Position numbers and translations under genes: made by a program
NCBI GenBank assembly: GCA_014871385.1
Contig: CM026421.1
Location: 10,785,644 to 10,849,643, forward strand
DNA from: Ceratodon purpureus
Lineage: Eukaryota; Streptophyta; Bryopsida; Pseudoditrichales; Ditrichaceae
DNA length: 64,000 nucleotides
Direction: 5' to 3'
Shown here: piece after piece, positions 11,768 through 21,616 of the stretch
How the letters are laid out: every line of letters begins with the position of its first letter
How positions within the stretch are numbered: the stretch's first letter is position 1
The notes under the pieces: model-generated
Database searches by the model: none
What the model was told of the DNA's origin: nothing
What the model saw: the letters and a program-made list of their open reading frames with translations, nothing else

Positions 11768-13156
11768 TCACCCTCTCAGCTTCTCGAAGGAGCTCCTGTT
11801 CATCTTCTTCTTGTGCCATTCTTTGTTGAGTTTCTTCAGTTCTTGAACTCTCCTAAGTTGCACGTACTCTTTGGCCTTTGCATTCATCAACGTTGAATCA
11901 TTAGTTGTCATGAGGAGGAGGAGGTTTTGATCAGCAAGTCTGATGGCCTTGAGCATCTACGCCTTCGCCATCTTGTCTATGGCTGCGGCTTGTGTGTACA
12001 GCCCTCCCTCCTTTAGCTTTGCACGAAGTTGCTCATCCTTTGCAGCCTTTGTTCTGCTCAGCCTTTCCTTGAACTAACGTGTGCGTGCCACCACCTCTGA
12101 TTCTGTGGTCCCTTTAGCTCCTATGGTCAGTTTAGCTCCATGTTCTGGTGTCCCCTGCTCACTGCTCTCTCAACGTGACCGAGTTGGTGTGGATGGCTGC
12201 TCCTGCGACCACCCAAGTGCCCATCTGGAGTTGTCTCTCACCAAAAGCCATCAATGCTCATATACGAAATCACAACCTTTTGCATCCTTCTATCGATACA
12301 AGTCGTGGGCTCTCTTCAAATTGTCTACAACGCTTGAATCCCTTCTAGCCAACTTCGGCACCTGCGAGTACACCTCAATCCACTTGCTCACGTCGTGCTT
12401 CATAGTGCCCCACTTCGTCTCCAAAGATCTTTGAGGCCTCAAACGAACATGTCTATTGTCATCATAATGCTCTAAAATCATGGTTACCGGAGTACAAAGA
12501 ATATGCTATATTTGTTCCAGGAATCTTTCACATATATACAAATTTTTTGTACTTCTAAAGTATTTAGAAATTTCTAATAATGGATATTTATAAGTACAAA
12601 AAATAATACGTAAGTATGTATAAATCTAGCCAGAAGTAAGTAGCCAAAATTTGAAAATATAGGAATATTCTTGTACTCCAATATCCTTGTCTGAGGTGCG
12701 CTTCCTAAAGATTCCAGCTCTTTTTCGATTCCCAACAATACGATCCTAAGGCACATGCATCACCAAACGACACAACTGCTGCTCCTCCTCACGTGTATAG
12801 ACCTTCCCCTTCCCTCCTACACGCACTGGACCACCCTCATGTACAGCTCTGGGAGCTGGCCTCCTTCTAGTTCCTCCAACCATGACGACGTCAACACAAG
12901 AAGTCAACCATAAAAAAAGAACAATCGCAGAAAATGAAGCGCCCTGTGAGGAGAGGAGAGGCACGGCAGGCTGGCGGGTTGGAGCACTTGAGGGCCGTGG
13001 CCGGAGAGGCACGGTCCGTTGAACGCTCAATAGTGGGTTGTGGGGAGGCTCTGGAGCTAGCCATGGTGCCGGTGCCGTGACCGTTTCCCATGACGGTGGC
13101 GATGCTCTTGCCCTACACAAAAGATGCCACCGTGTGAAAAGATTGTCAACATCCAT
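11768..13156 (-). pseudogene. Harbinger ORF1, SANT/Myb-like (NAM-associated type), inactivated
   Basis: On the minus strand a broken protein resembles the plant SANT/'no apical meristem-associated' proteins that accompany Harbinger transposases. The N-terminal part has YTREEEQQLCRLVMHVP (about 12795-12745) and then a stop where relatives usually have Gln. The middle part is VRLRPQRSLETKWGTMKHDV (about 12455-12395). The C-terminal part is LNKEWHKKKMNRSSFEKLRG near 11770. In between are further stops, including a TGA where EHWW is expected, and about 200 bp of extra sequence that may be an intron or an insertion. It lies tail-to-tail with the transposase relic. Confidence 0.68.
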
Positions 13157-13807
13157 TTTCTAATAAACAAATAATTTAATAAAACTATACATTTTCGTAC
13201 AGATTTTTTTTTAATCTACAACCTAAAATACACCATTTTACAACGATTTCAAATGATCCTTTCAAACTACACAGTGCTGGGCTTTCAGATGCCGCTGGAA
13301 GAACAACCTGAACTGGCACCAAGCTGGCAAATGATTGGAGCCCAATTTCAAAACACATCCCAAAAAGAAAAAAAAACCAAATCATTATCATTTTTTAAAC
13401 GCCCCTCCCATCCAAACAACAATAATCAATTGTGGATCCCACCATAGTCCCAAATGAAACCGCAACAAAGCACTCTCAAAACCATTTCCAGAACCCATTT
13501 AGCACAGGACGCTACCCCCACATAAATGTCAGCCACTTTCGCTACACTACACACAATAACTCACGATACCCTACGATAACCTGGAGATACTACCGTAATA
13601 CTAACATGATAATACGATGATACTATGATGATATCCGTGAAGATCGTATCACAAAGATGCTGATCAATCATAAACATGGTGTAAACTTCAGTATTTTTTC
13701 ATTATTTCCCGTGGTAGATTTAGCAGCCCCGTTAAATTTAGCCCACTTTTGGGGGCCATGGAACCACAGCAGAGTACAGTCCCGGGCAACCCCACCGTTG
13801 GAATTTC

Positions 13808-14758
13808 AAAAGGGAATTGACTTAGCCCCGAAGACAACAAACAGGACAACAGGGGACTATTTGAAACGCGAGCTCGCTCCCACTTCCCGCTGCCATCATC
13901 CGACCCCAACTCCGTCACAGGACCTAAATCTACTCCATCCACAAAAACAGAAGAACCTCATTTCAAAATGTTCCGATGATTAGATGATGGCGGTTTTTGG
14001 AGCAGTGACGTGTTTTGGGTGTGAGTCTCCTCTTACCGTTGCGGAAGGCAGCGATGGCAGAGAGGGGGGCAGAGAGGTTGCGCCATTGCGATTGCGGCTT
14101 GGGGTTTAGGAGGGAGACGTCGACGCTGGTTTTGGTTTCGATCGCATCTGCACTGTCGGCCGGAGTGGCGCATGCCGTTGCCGTGATCTGGTGCTCCGGG
14201 AGGTAGCTGAGGACGCGATCCGGTTGGAGAATGTGAGTTTTCGTGGAAATCTTCTCGTTGTGGAATCTGTCTGGTGTTGTTTTTTTTCGTTCCTAGTGTT
14301 GAGGTCTAAGGTTGGGAGAGGGAGAGAGAGAGATGGAGGGAGGAGGGAGGAGGAGGGAGGGAGAGAGAGAGAGAGAGTGATTGTACGGTTGTTGTTGTGT
14401 TCCTGGTTTTTGATGTTTTGCTGTTTTTTGATCATGCGACTGTCTATCTTGGTTAGGTTTCGGTTTGTTCTACTCGGGGATTCTAAGTTGTAGTAGGAGG
14501 TGTTTGGTTTTGGTGGATGTGAAGGTTTAGAAAATAAATAAATTATGATTGTTTTTGGTTGGATTTTGAGTATGATTTCGAGATTATTGGTGAATGAGCT
14601 ACTAGTGGAGTGGTTTGTGTGTTGATTGGTACTGGTTTTTGAGGGGATGAGTGCGTTGTGGGATATGGAGTGAATGTGGCTTTTGGTTGTGTGTTTGATG
14701 TGTACAGGCTTGGTGCTCTCGTGAGGTTGGGACGGATATTTTGTAGGATGAGCTGAGA
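13808..14758. other. Upstream and probable 5' UTR region of gene A
   Basis: No coding gene is seen. A leader with an intron is plausible, with a donor near 14230 (aat|gtgagt) and an acceptor at about 14707 (gtacag). A purine microsatellite (GA/GGA) fills 14313-14377. The long open frame on the minus strand here is Ser/Thr/Pro-rich because of this simple sequence and is not taken as a gene. Confidence 0.45.
14313..14377 (+). repeat. GA/GGA purine microsatellite
   Basis: A run of GA and GGA units about 65 bp long lies in the putative leader intron of coiled-coil gene A. Such purine runs near transcription starts are common in plants. No role can be read from the sequence. Confidence 0.8.
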
Positions 14759-17700
14759 ATGGCAGCGGATCTGGGATTGAAGTCGCCGTTATTGCATAAT
14801 ACTGCTGCACAGCTAGCTTCTCCTCAGCAGGACGTCGGTGTCCCGTCCACAATGGCGTCCGAGGGTGTTGATGATCAAGTGGTGGCCAATTTGGAGAGTT
14901 CCTCAACGAAGAAGGAGGAGCGCGTTTCGCTGGCTCAGGTTGAGCTCTTGAAAGTACAAGTAGAGAATCTGAAGAAGAACTTACTTAATGTTGAGAACAA
15001 GCTCAGTGAAGAGAGTTCATTGAGGCTAAAGGCAGAGAGTGCACTGGATGAGTATAAAACGAGAGAGAAGAGCCTGTTGGTGTTAGAGCAGGAGGGCAAG
15101 GCCTTGAAAGAGGAGGTCAAGTGGAGGAATGAGCAGTTCGAGTCTCTACAAGAAGCGCACAACAGGATGAGGGATCAGTTTCACGAAGGTCAGAGTGGGT
15201 GGGCATCAGAGAAGGCAGCTATGCTTAGAAATATTGAGGCGTTGACAGAGAACGCGGCAGAGTTGGAGAAACTGCAGGCGGTTGTAAATGATGTTCGCGA
15301 ATGCAATTCCAAAGCAGAACGCAGAATTCTACTCCTGGAGGACAGGCTCCGTGATTCTCAAAAAGAGCTTGAAGCGAAGAACAACCTTGGCCATAACCTC
15401 TTGAGTTTTGAGGAGCACGAGGAAGTTGTCCTTGCAATGCGATCGGAATGTGAGGTTCTGCAACGGCAGTTGAGCACTTGTGACGCAGAAAGGTATGAGC
15501 TGGAAAAGGAGCGTGATAAGCTTCTGGCAGAGTCGAGAGAAAAGAAGCCGCATCAAAGAGGAAGAGAGGAACTGGTTGGCAATGCGGAGGTGGAAGGACG
15601 GAAGGATCGTTCTTCATTGCCACCTGGCCAGCGAGTAAATACTAGGCGGCAGCTGGAAGACTTCGCGAAACAGGTTAAGTCGTTGAACACAGAGTTGCAG
15701 AAATGGAAAGACATGGCAACGGAATCTAGTGAGGGGTCGTCGAAGTTACAGACCTTACTCGAGAGTGTGCGAAATGAGAACGAAGAACTGAGAGTGCAGC
15801 TAAATGATTGGATGCAGAAAGCATCAGAGAACAGTGACTCCATCAAGGAATTGGAAGCAGATGTTCTGAAGTGGAAGTGCAGTGCAACTAGTAATAGTGA
15901 TGAGAATCGACTGAGGATAGAAGAGCTTGAGCACTTGCGCGCAGAGGTGGAGAAATGGAAAAACGTTGCAGTGGCTCAGGAGGGAGATGGGAACTCGGCG
16001 AAAATGAAACCACTTGATAGCATTGGCATGGTTGAGGATCAAATGGAGGTGATTAGCAGGAACACCACTGGGGAATTGCTAGAGACTTCTCTGCATGTGG
16101 AGGTGGAAGAATGGAAGAAGCGAGTTGTATGTGCGGAGAAGGAGCAGGAGGATATGAGACAGTATTACGAGACGGCGGTGAAGGAGTTGCACGAGGAGTT
16201 GGAGAAGAAGTTGAAAGAGTTCCAAGTCAAGAGCAGAGATGCCGCAGATCACGTTGCTGAGGAACGTCAGAGAAGTGCGCTAGAGCTGGCGGAGCTTCAG
16301 GTAGAGCTGCAGAAATGGAGGGCAAGCGCAGCAGTTGCTGCAGAGGAGTGCTCATCTCTCCGTGTCGCACATGATAATGTCATCAAGGAGCTTCAGGTAT
16401 GCAAAGAGAACGCAGAAACCGCTACTGCGAAGGGTAAGTCCATGAGAGCGAATCTGGAAAAGGAGGTGCAGGATTTGGAAAACCAGGTACATGTGTGGAA
16501 ACAGAAGGCCGAGGAAGCACTGGAAGGTGTCGCGAAAAATCAAGAGTACCGAGATATGATAAATTTTCTGGATCAGGAGCGTGTATCCGCGGAACATCAG
16601 TTGGAAAAGGTTAGGTTGGAAATGGAAGAGAAAGCAGCCGCCGCCGCTTCGGACTCGCAGGTCTTGAAGGATGAATTCGACTCTGTAATTGCAGGAAAGA
16701 GTGCCGAGATTAATCAACTTTGCAGCGTCATCACCGGACTTAAATCAGAGCTTTCAGAGCTGAAGAGGAAGGCTGACGAGAACCACTCTTTAGAGCTTCT
16801 TCAGCTTCAAAGCTCATTGACAGAGACACAGTCACAGCTTCAAGAATGGCAAGAGAAAGCTACAGTTGCTTTTCAGGCGGAAGTCGAACTACGTCATGCT
16901 ATTGAAGAAATTAGGTTGCAGACAGAGGAACTCCATAACCTCATCAGATCTCTCAAGGATGAGCTCCTTGAATGGAAGGAGAAAGCCGAGCACCTTCAAA
17001 CGTTGCAGCTACAGCTGACATCCTCACTCGCATCATCACAGGAGGAGCTTCAATCATGGAAACAGAAAGCTATGGATGCCGCAAAGGCCTCAGATCTAGA
17101 AGTCAGAAACTCGGTCAGCCACTTGGAAGCAGAGCTTTCGCAATGGAAAGACAAGGCTCAAGAAGGTGAACTCCTTCACCAGCAGATGAGAAGCTCATTC
17201 ACAGAGACGCAAATGGAGCTCCAAGACCTGAAGGAGAAGATTGCCTCCTTCACCTTGTCCACAGAGTCTCTCAAGGATGAGCTCAGCAGTGCGACCGAAC
17301 TGGCAAGCGTGTTGTCGACCCAGCTGAGTACCCAGAAGCAGAATGCATCGTCGTTGCAGAAGCTGAATCGCCAGTTGGAGACTGAACTTGCACTAGTACG
17401 AGAAGAGGCTCTGTCCAGAAAAGAGTGGATGACTCAGATCCTTACACAGCTTGAAGGTACGGTTAGTTTGAGCCAGAGGGAGCTGCAGAATAAGTTGCAT
17501 TTTGCTCAACATCGGCTCTTTGGAAACGAGAATGTAAATTCCAGGGTTGGAGAGGAAGTTGCCGCAAAGGTGTGTCTCTGATGAATGCTCGTTCTTCAAG
17601 TTGGGAACTGGGTAATGTGCTAGAGAATTTTCAAGATTATACAGTAATTCCTGAGCGTAGCATGTACATGTAGTAAGTCTACAAGTGGGAATCAATTTGA

Positions 17701-18677
17701 GGATCTACAGCAGTGTGCAAATCATTGCTTGCAGGCATCTCCTGTTGGATCGAATAATACCCACGACGTCGTGAACCAGGGACATATTGAAGATTGTTCA
17801 ATATTTTCTGATTGGAACATGTACTTGTTATAAGTCTCGAAGTGGCATTACTGCTTGCAGGCATTTCCTGTTGGATCGGATAGTGCCCACGATGTTGTGA
17901 ACGGCAATTTATCTCCGGAGACAGCCGCTCGTTCCTTGTTGCATCATCAAGGCTCCATGAGCCAATCTCCAGATCTCAAGTCGGACATCTTCAGAGGATC
18001 ATTTATGGATCCTGCTGTCGGCAAACTGCGGCAAGAGCTCTCTTCACTGGATTCTTTCGTGAGCAAGCTTGAGCATGTCCGGAGTAGTGATGGCGATCAA
18101 TCCCAAGCACCCAGTCCTGGCGTTGAAGAGAAGATGTAAGTGGCTGAAGAAATCAAACCTCGTGCATGTATGTGGGATACAACTTACAATGCTTCGTCAC
18201 ATGTTTTTTAGTAATCTGAACTGCATCTTGGTCATTTTCTGAATTGTTTCCACTGTTTACGATCTTTTGTTGATTGCTTTGGTTTCTTACGGTAGATGCA
18301 AGGGGATCTTTGATCAGTTTCTGTTTGTCTTGTCCAAAGTGGACTCGGCTGTTCTTTACCTTGACATACGTAATCTTCAAATAGTTTTCTAACTCGGGTG
18401 CTGGACATTTCTTTGCAGGCGCGACGTCCTTTTGCAAGTGGAGAGCTCGAAAGCGACTAACGAGATTGTGCAGCCACAGAGAAACCAGTTTGATTCTCTA
18501 AACAGATCCCAGGGACAGAGTGGTGCCAGGTTCAAAGTCCTTGCAGAAGTGGATGGAAATTCGCTACGCGTACCTGTAAATTACGACAAGCTGCTTCAAC
18601 CCGAAGCTCCTTGTCTGCCTGTGGCTCCAGGCAACAACCCGTATCCTCGGTTGCGATGCACTGCAAGTGGTGTGTAG
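14759..18677 (+). CDS. Coiled-coil protein A with recurrent Trp motif
   Basis: Exons are 14759..17569, 17861..18135 and 18419..18677 (phases 0 and 2), giving 1,114 residues. I do not recognise a named family. Almost the whole of exon 1 is charged heptad sequence, predicted to form long coiled coils. About a dozen copies of a motif close to LQxWKxKA recur (for example LQKWKDMATE, LQEWQEKATVA, LQSWKQKAMDA, LSQWKDKAQEG). There are no signal or membrane segments. The N-terminal ~50 residues are less structured. The C-terminal ~180 residues are Ser/Pro-rich, with the conserved strings LRQELSS, VSKLEHVR and RFKVLAEVDGNS, and end in LRCTASGV. Gene B at 58411-64000 is a paralogue with the same gene ends. 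A scaffold or cytoskeletal role is only a guess from the coiled coil. Confidence 0.85.
17660..17908 (+). repeat. Tandem duplication of an intron-exon boundary in gene A
   Basis: The end of intron 1 plus the start of exon 2 is present twice. Copy 1 (about 17660-17783) carries cttgcaggcatctcctgttg and copy 2 (about 17818-17908) carries cttgcaggcatttcctgttg. Both continue into a version of ATCGxATAxTxCCCACGA. Copy 2 joins the open frame used by exon 2. Copy 1 has an intact acceptor but reaches a stop after about 30 codons. Gene B has a single copy that matches copy 2. Confidence 0.75.
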
Positions 18678-20912
18678 ATTAAAGCAAAATCCCCGCCTAG
18701 GGCCCCTCATCCCATTTTAGCTCTCAAACTTGGTTGGCTTTCTGCCCAGCAGCGTTCCATTCCGGGTTAGCATCCGGCCGCTCGGGCCAGATCCTGTACA
18801 TCGTCATGTATGTAGTACTAGAGTGTGCAACGAAGCCAGAGAACATGGCTGCCCGTTATCTTTGCAGATCTTCAGCTTCTTCACGTAGTCGCTCGTGGAT
18901 TTCGAACGTCGTCAACGAATCACGATTCTTTAGGTGTCAAGTTTCTTTACGAAGGTGCTGCTGCTGGAATTCAAAGAGTCATTGAAGCAGAATCAGCAGA
19001 AAGCGCAAGAATATTAGACACACAACTGCTGGTTGAAATGTCCGGCTATTTTTCTAGATTTTGTACGGACATCTATTCAAGACAGTTCATTGCTGTAAAG
19101 ATTGACATTCCTCATCAAATCTTGTGTTGTTACCTAAGTTCTCCACAATTACTGAAGTGATGTAAACATGGTTGAGCTGGCTCTTTACACTCACCGTTAC
19201 CCTATCCTCCTCATCCACATCAAATCTTTTGATGCTGTAGAACCGTACCTGGGTCGTCCAAAAATGTTTTTTAGAGATGAATCAAGTTTTCTAAGATAAC
19301 AAAAAAATTGGGAATTTCTGTCTAATGCAATTAAAGTTGTTTTTGTGGCCATAATTGATGAAAAATCTTAAGATTCATAATATATTGTGGTGAATCCGTT
19401 TGATGACTTACTTTTCAATTAGAATTCTATATAATCTTAAACGATCCTTGCTAGCGCAAAATAAAACAAATGCTTCTACTAATGGACCTTGAGAAGGGCG
19501 AGATTCAAACCATATTGGCCATTTGACATAAGAAATTTATGTAAGGTAAAGATATCTTAAAGCAACCAAACATGATAGAAAACTAATCAGTAGATGTATC
19601 TTGCAACCAACCATCACTTGACTCATGTTTGACAATTCTTCAAAATAATACTATTCACAGAGGAGCAACCCACTAATCATTAATGGCATTCAAGTATTGG
19701 AAATTCTTGAGAAAATTTTAATGATCAACTTAAAATCCTATATCATGAGTGAAAATTAGTTCTACATATATTTCAACATGAGGAAGTCTATTGACCATAA
19801 TAAGCTCCAAAATTTGTACATATTTTAATATCAAAAAATAAAAAACAACTCGAAAAATTGCATTCTTCATAAGATCTAACTTCCAATCCATGAAAAATCA
19901 TCACCCTATCAATAGCTACTCCAAAAATAGTGTAGATAGCTTAAGTTATCAGAATAAGGCATTGGAGTATAAACATATTCATACTGCGATCAATCCGGAT
20001 AGCATCTCGAAGATATACCAAAATCCAGCCTGGTAAATTTTACCGTTTGTCATGGAATCACATATTTTACCACGTAAACCAAACTGTACAACCACTGTAC
20101 ATAATGCAACTCTTCAACAACGTTCTTTACAGTTCTTCTACTGTTTACCGACCCAAACAAAATTATGAAATTACGAGGCCACTCGCGCCCAAATTCTAAT
20201 ATCAGATAGCACTAAATAAGTTGCAGATTTTAAGACAAGAGTCAAGGCCAGTTACTGTATTCTGTAATGACAGCGTTATGGAGTTCTATAACGGAGGCGG
20301 TAAGTGTGTCACGTGGTGCCCAACACGTTACACGTTGAATCTCAAGCGTTCTTATAATGTTTTCACTACAGTCCATCATTGTAAATGGTGAAGGTCGGAA
20401 GAGTTGGAATTTTTGAGTAGAAACTTTTGAGTAATTCGTAATTCGTGCCAGTGGACAACTCTTGTTTAGATGGTGAAATTCTTTCTTCTATTTTCAAAAT
20501 AGAAAAAAAGAAAACAAGAAATTAAGAAATGGTAATGATCTTGATATAAAACATCTCATGAGGCCACTGTGGCCTCTTGCAAGTGTGCACTCTTTGTTGG
20601 CACTCACCGTCCTGGACCTTCACTGTGGTTGCAGCAACCTGCAGAGGAGCGTCCTGAAACTTGAACGATATCGACCAAGACTGTCAGAGACTTGCTCATC
20701 TATCGACTCTTTCCTGTTTGAAACTGTATGTGCACGGAGATCTTTCATTTTCTAATGCATTTGGAGCTTGATTGTCTTATCAGAACTGCCGGCCTTTTTC
20801 TTTCTCCACGTTGCAGCTGATCATTTCTTTGTATTCATTTCATGAGTATGTGAATTTTTTGAATTGCAGAGCGGGGTGCCGGACGGTGAAGATCGTCCTT
20901 CGAAGCGTTGCA
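18678..20912. other. 3' UTR of gene A, intergenic DNA and phytocyanin leader
   Basis: 18678-18810 is the gene A 3' UTR and is strongly similar to the region behind gene B (see findings). 19160-20500 is AT-rich with no gene seen. A TATA-like box (tataaa, 20545-20550) and a probable leader intron ending in an acceptor at about 20870 (gaattgcag) precede the phytocyanin ATG. Confidence 0.5.
20545..20550 (+). promoter_or_regulatory. Candidate TATA box of the phytocyanin gene
   Basis: The string gatataaaac is the clearest TATA-like motif ahead of the phytocyanin, about 365 bp before the ATG. The distance fits if the leader contains an intron ending near 20870. Confidence 0.35.
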
Positions 20913-21616
20913 ATGACCCCAATGATGCAGGGAAGAGGCAGTGCTTCATTGAGCTATATTGTCACGGTGTTTGTGGTGGCCATGTCAACGTTTCTGGGCG
21001 TGTCTCACGCCGTCCAACATGTTGTTGGTGGAGACGTTCAAAAGTGGGCATTTCTTCAGGCCAACAGTCCGATCACCTTCTACAACGATTGGGCTGCTAA
21101 TCAGACTTTCACAACCGGAGACACAATGCGTAAGCTGCTACTGAACTAGAATTGATTTATGGCACCTCTGTTATTCAACAACTAATATTGGGATTATTAT
21201 ATAGACAGTTTGCAACTTGCAAAGAGCTGAATATTAGTCCTTGCACTGCAGTGTTTACGTACAACAACAATACCCACAGCGTGGTGGAGGTGGCGACCCA
21301 AGCGGACTTCGACGCATGCAACTTGCAGGCCAATATCAGCAAATATTACTCTGGAGCAGACTCAGTATTTATTTCCAAGGCCGGGACATCCTTCTTCATT
21401 TGCGGGACTCCAACTCACTGCGGGCAAGGCATGAAAGTCTCCATCGTTGCAACAGGAGCTACTGTTGCCGCTCCCCCATCGCCAGTTGTGCAAGGGCCTG
21501 CTCCAGCTCAAAGTGTCATCAACGCTTCACCGCCAGCAGCCTTCTACTCTGGTGTCACGTCACTCGCACTTGCTATTTTACTGACTGCAACCCACGCTGC
21601 CGTTTTCTTGGGTTGA
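20913..21616 (+). CDS. Phytocyanin (uclacyanin/early nodulin-like), GPI-anchored
   Basis: Exons are 20913..21129 and 21252..21616; the join c|tg restores GDTMLFTYNNNTHSVVEV. The product has 193 residues. It is a blue-copper domain protein of the cell surface. Residues 1-33 form a signal peptide (hydrophobic core YIVTVFVVAM, likely cleavage after SHA). The plastocyanin-like domain keeps all four copper ligands: His81, Cys123 (FICG), His128 (THC) and Met133 (GQGMK). A Met axial ligand points to the uclacyanin/plantacyanin type and not to stellacyanin, which uses Gln. Cys95 and Cys129 would form the disulfide. A short Pro/Ala linker (PPSPVVQGPAPAQ) suits arabinogalactan glycosylation. The hydrophobic tail LALAILLTATHAAVFLG suggests a GPI signal. 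An ATG four codons in (Met4 or Met5) could also be the start. Confidence 0.9.

Larger units (their letters stand above)
9474..13807. mobile_element. Decayed PIF/Harbinger DNA transposon
   Basis: The left end gagcatcaacactagtgg follows a TTA (9471-9473), the target-site triplet typical of Harbinger. Inside lie a plus-strand DDE transposase relic and a minus-strand SANT/Myb-like relic, the two-ORF set that defines the superfamily, arranged convergently. The right end is uncertain. Near 13770-13807 the minus strand reads gaaattccaacggtggggtt, which resembles Harbinger termini with a ccaacggtgg core, but no TTA copy follows. The interior is GC-rich with a pyrimidine-rich plus strand at 11160-11620. 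The identity is solid; the right boundary is a guess. Confidence 0.6.

Noticed and set aside
11300-11896. Pro/Arg-rich ORFs on both strands
   Set aside because: They lie in the GC-rich, pyrimidine-biased core between the two Harbinger relics and look compositional.
14106-14906. 266-codon ORF on the minus strand
   Set aside because: It is antisense to the leader and first codons of gene A. Its Ser/Thr/Pro/His composition comes from the GA/GGA repeat. No domain is visible.
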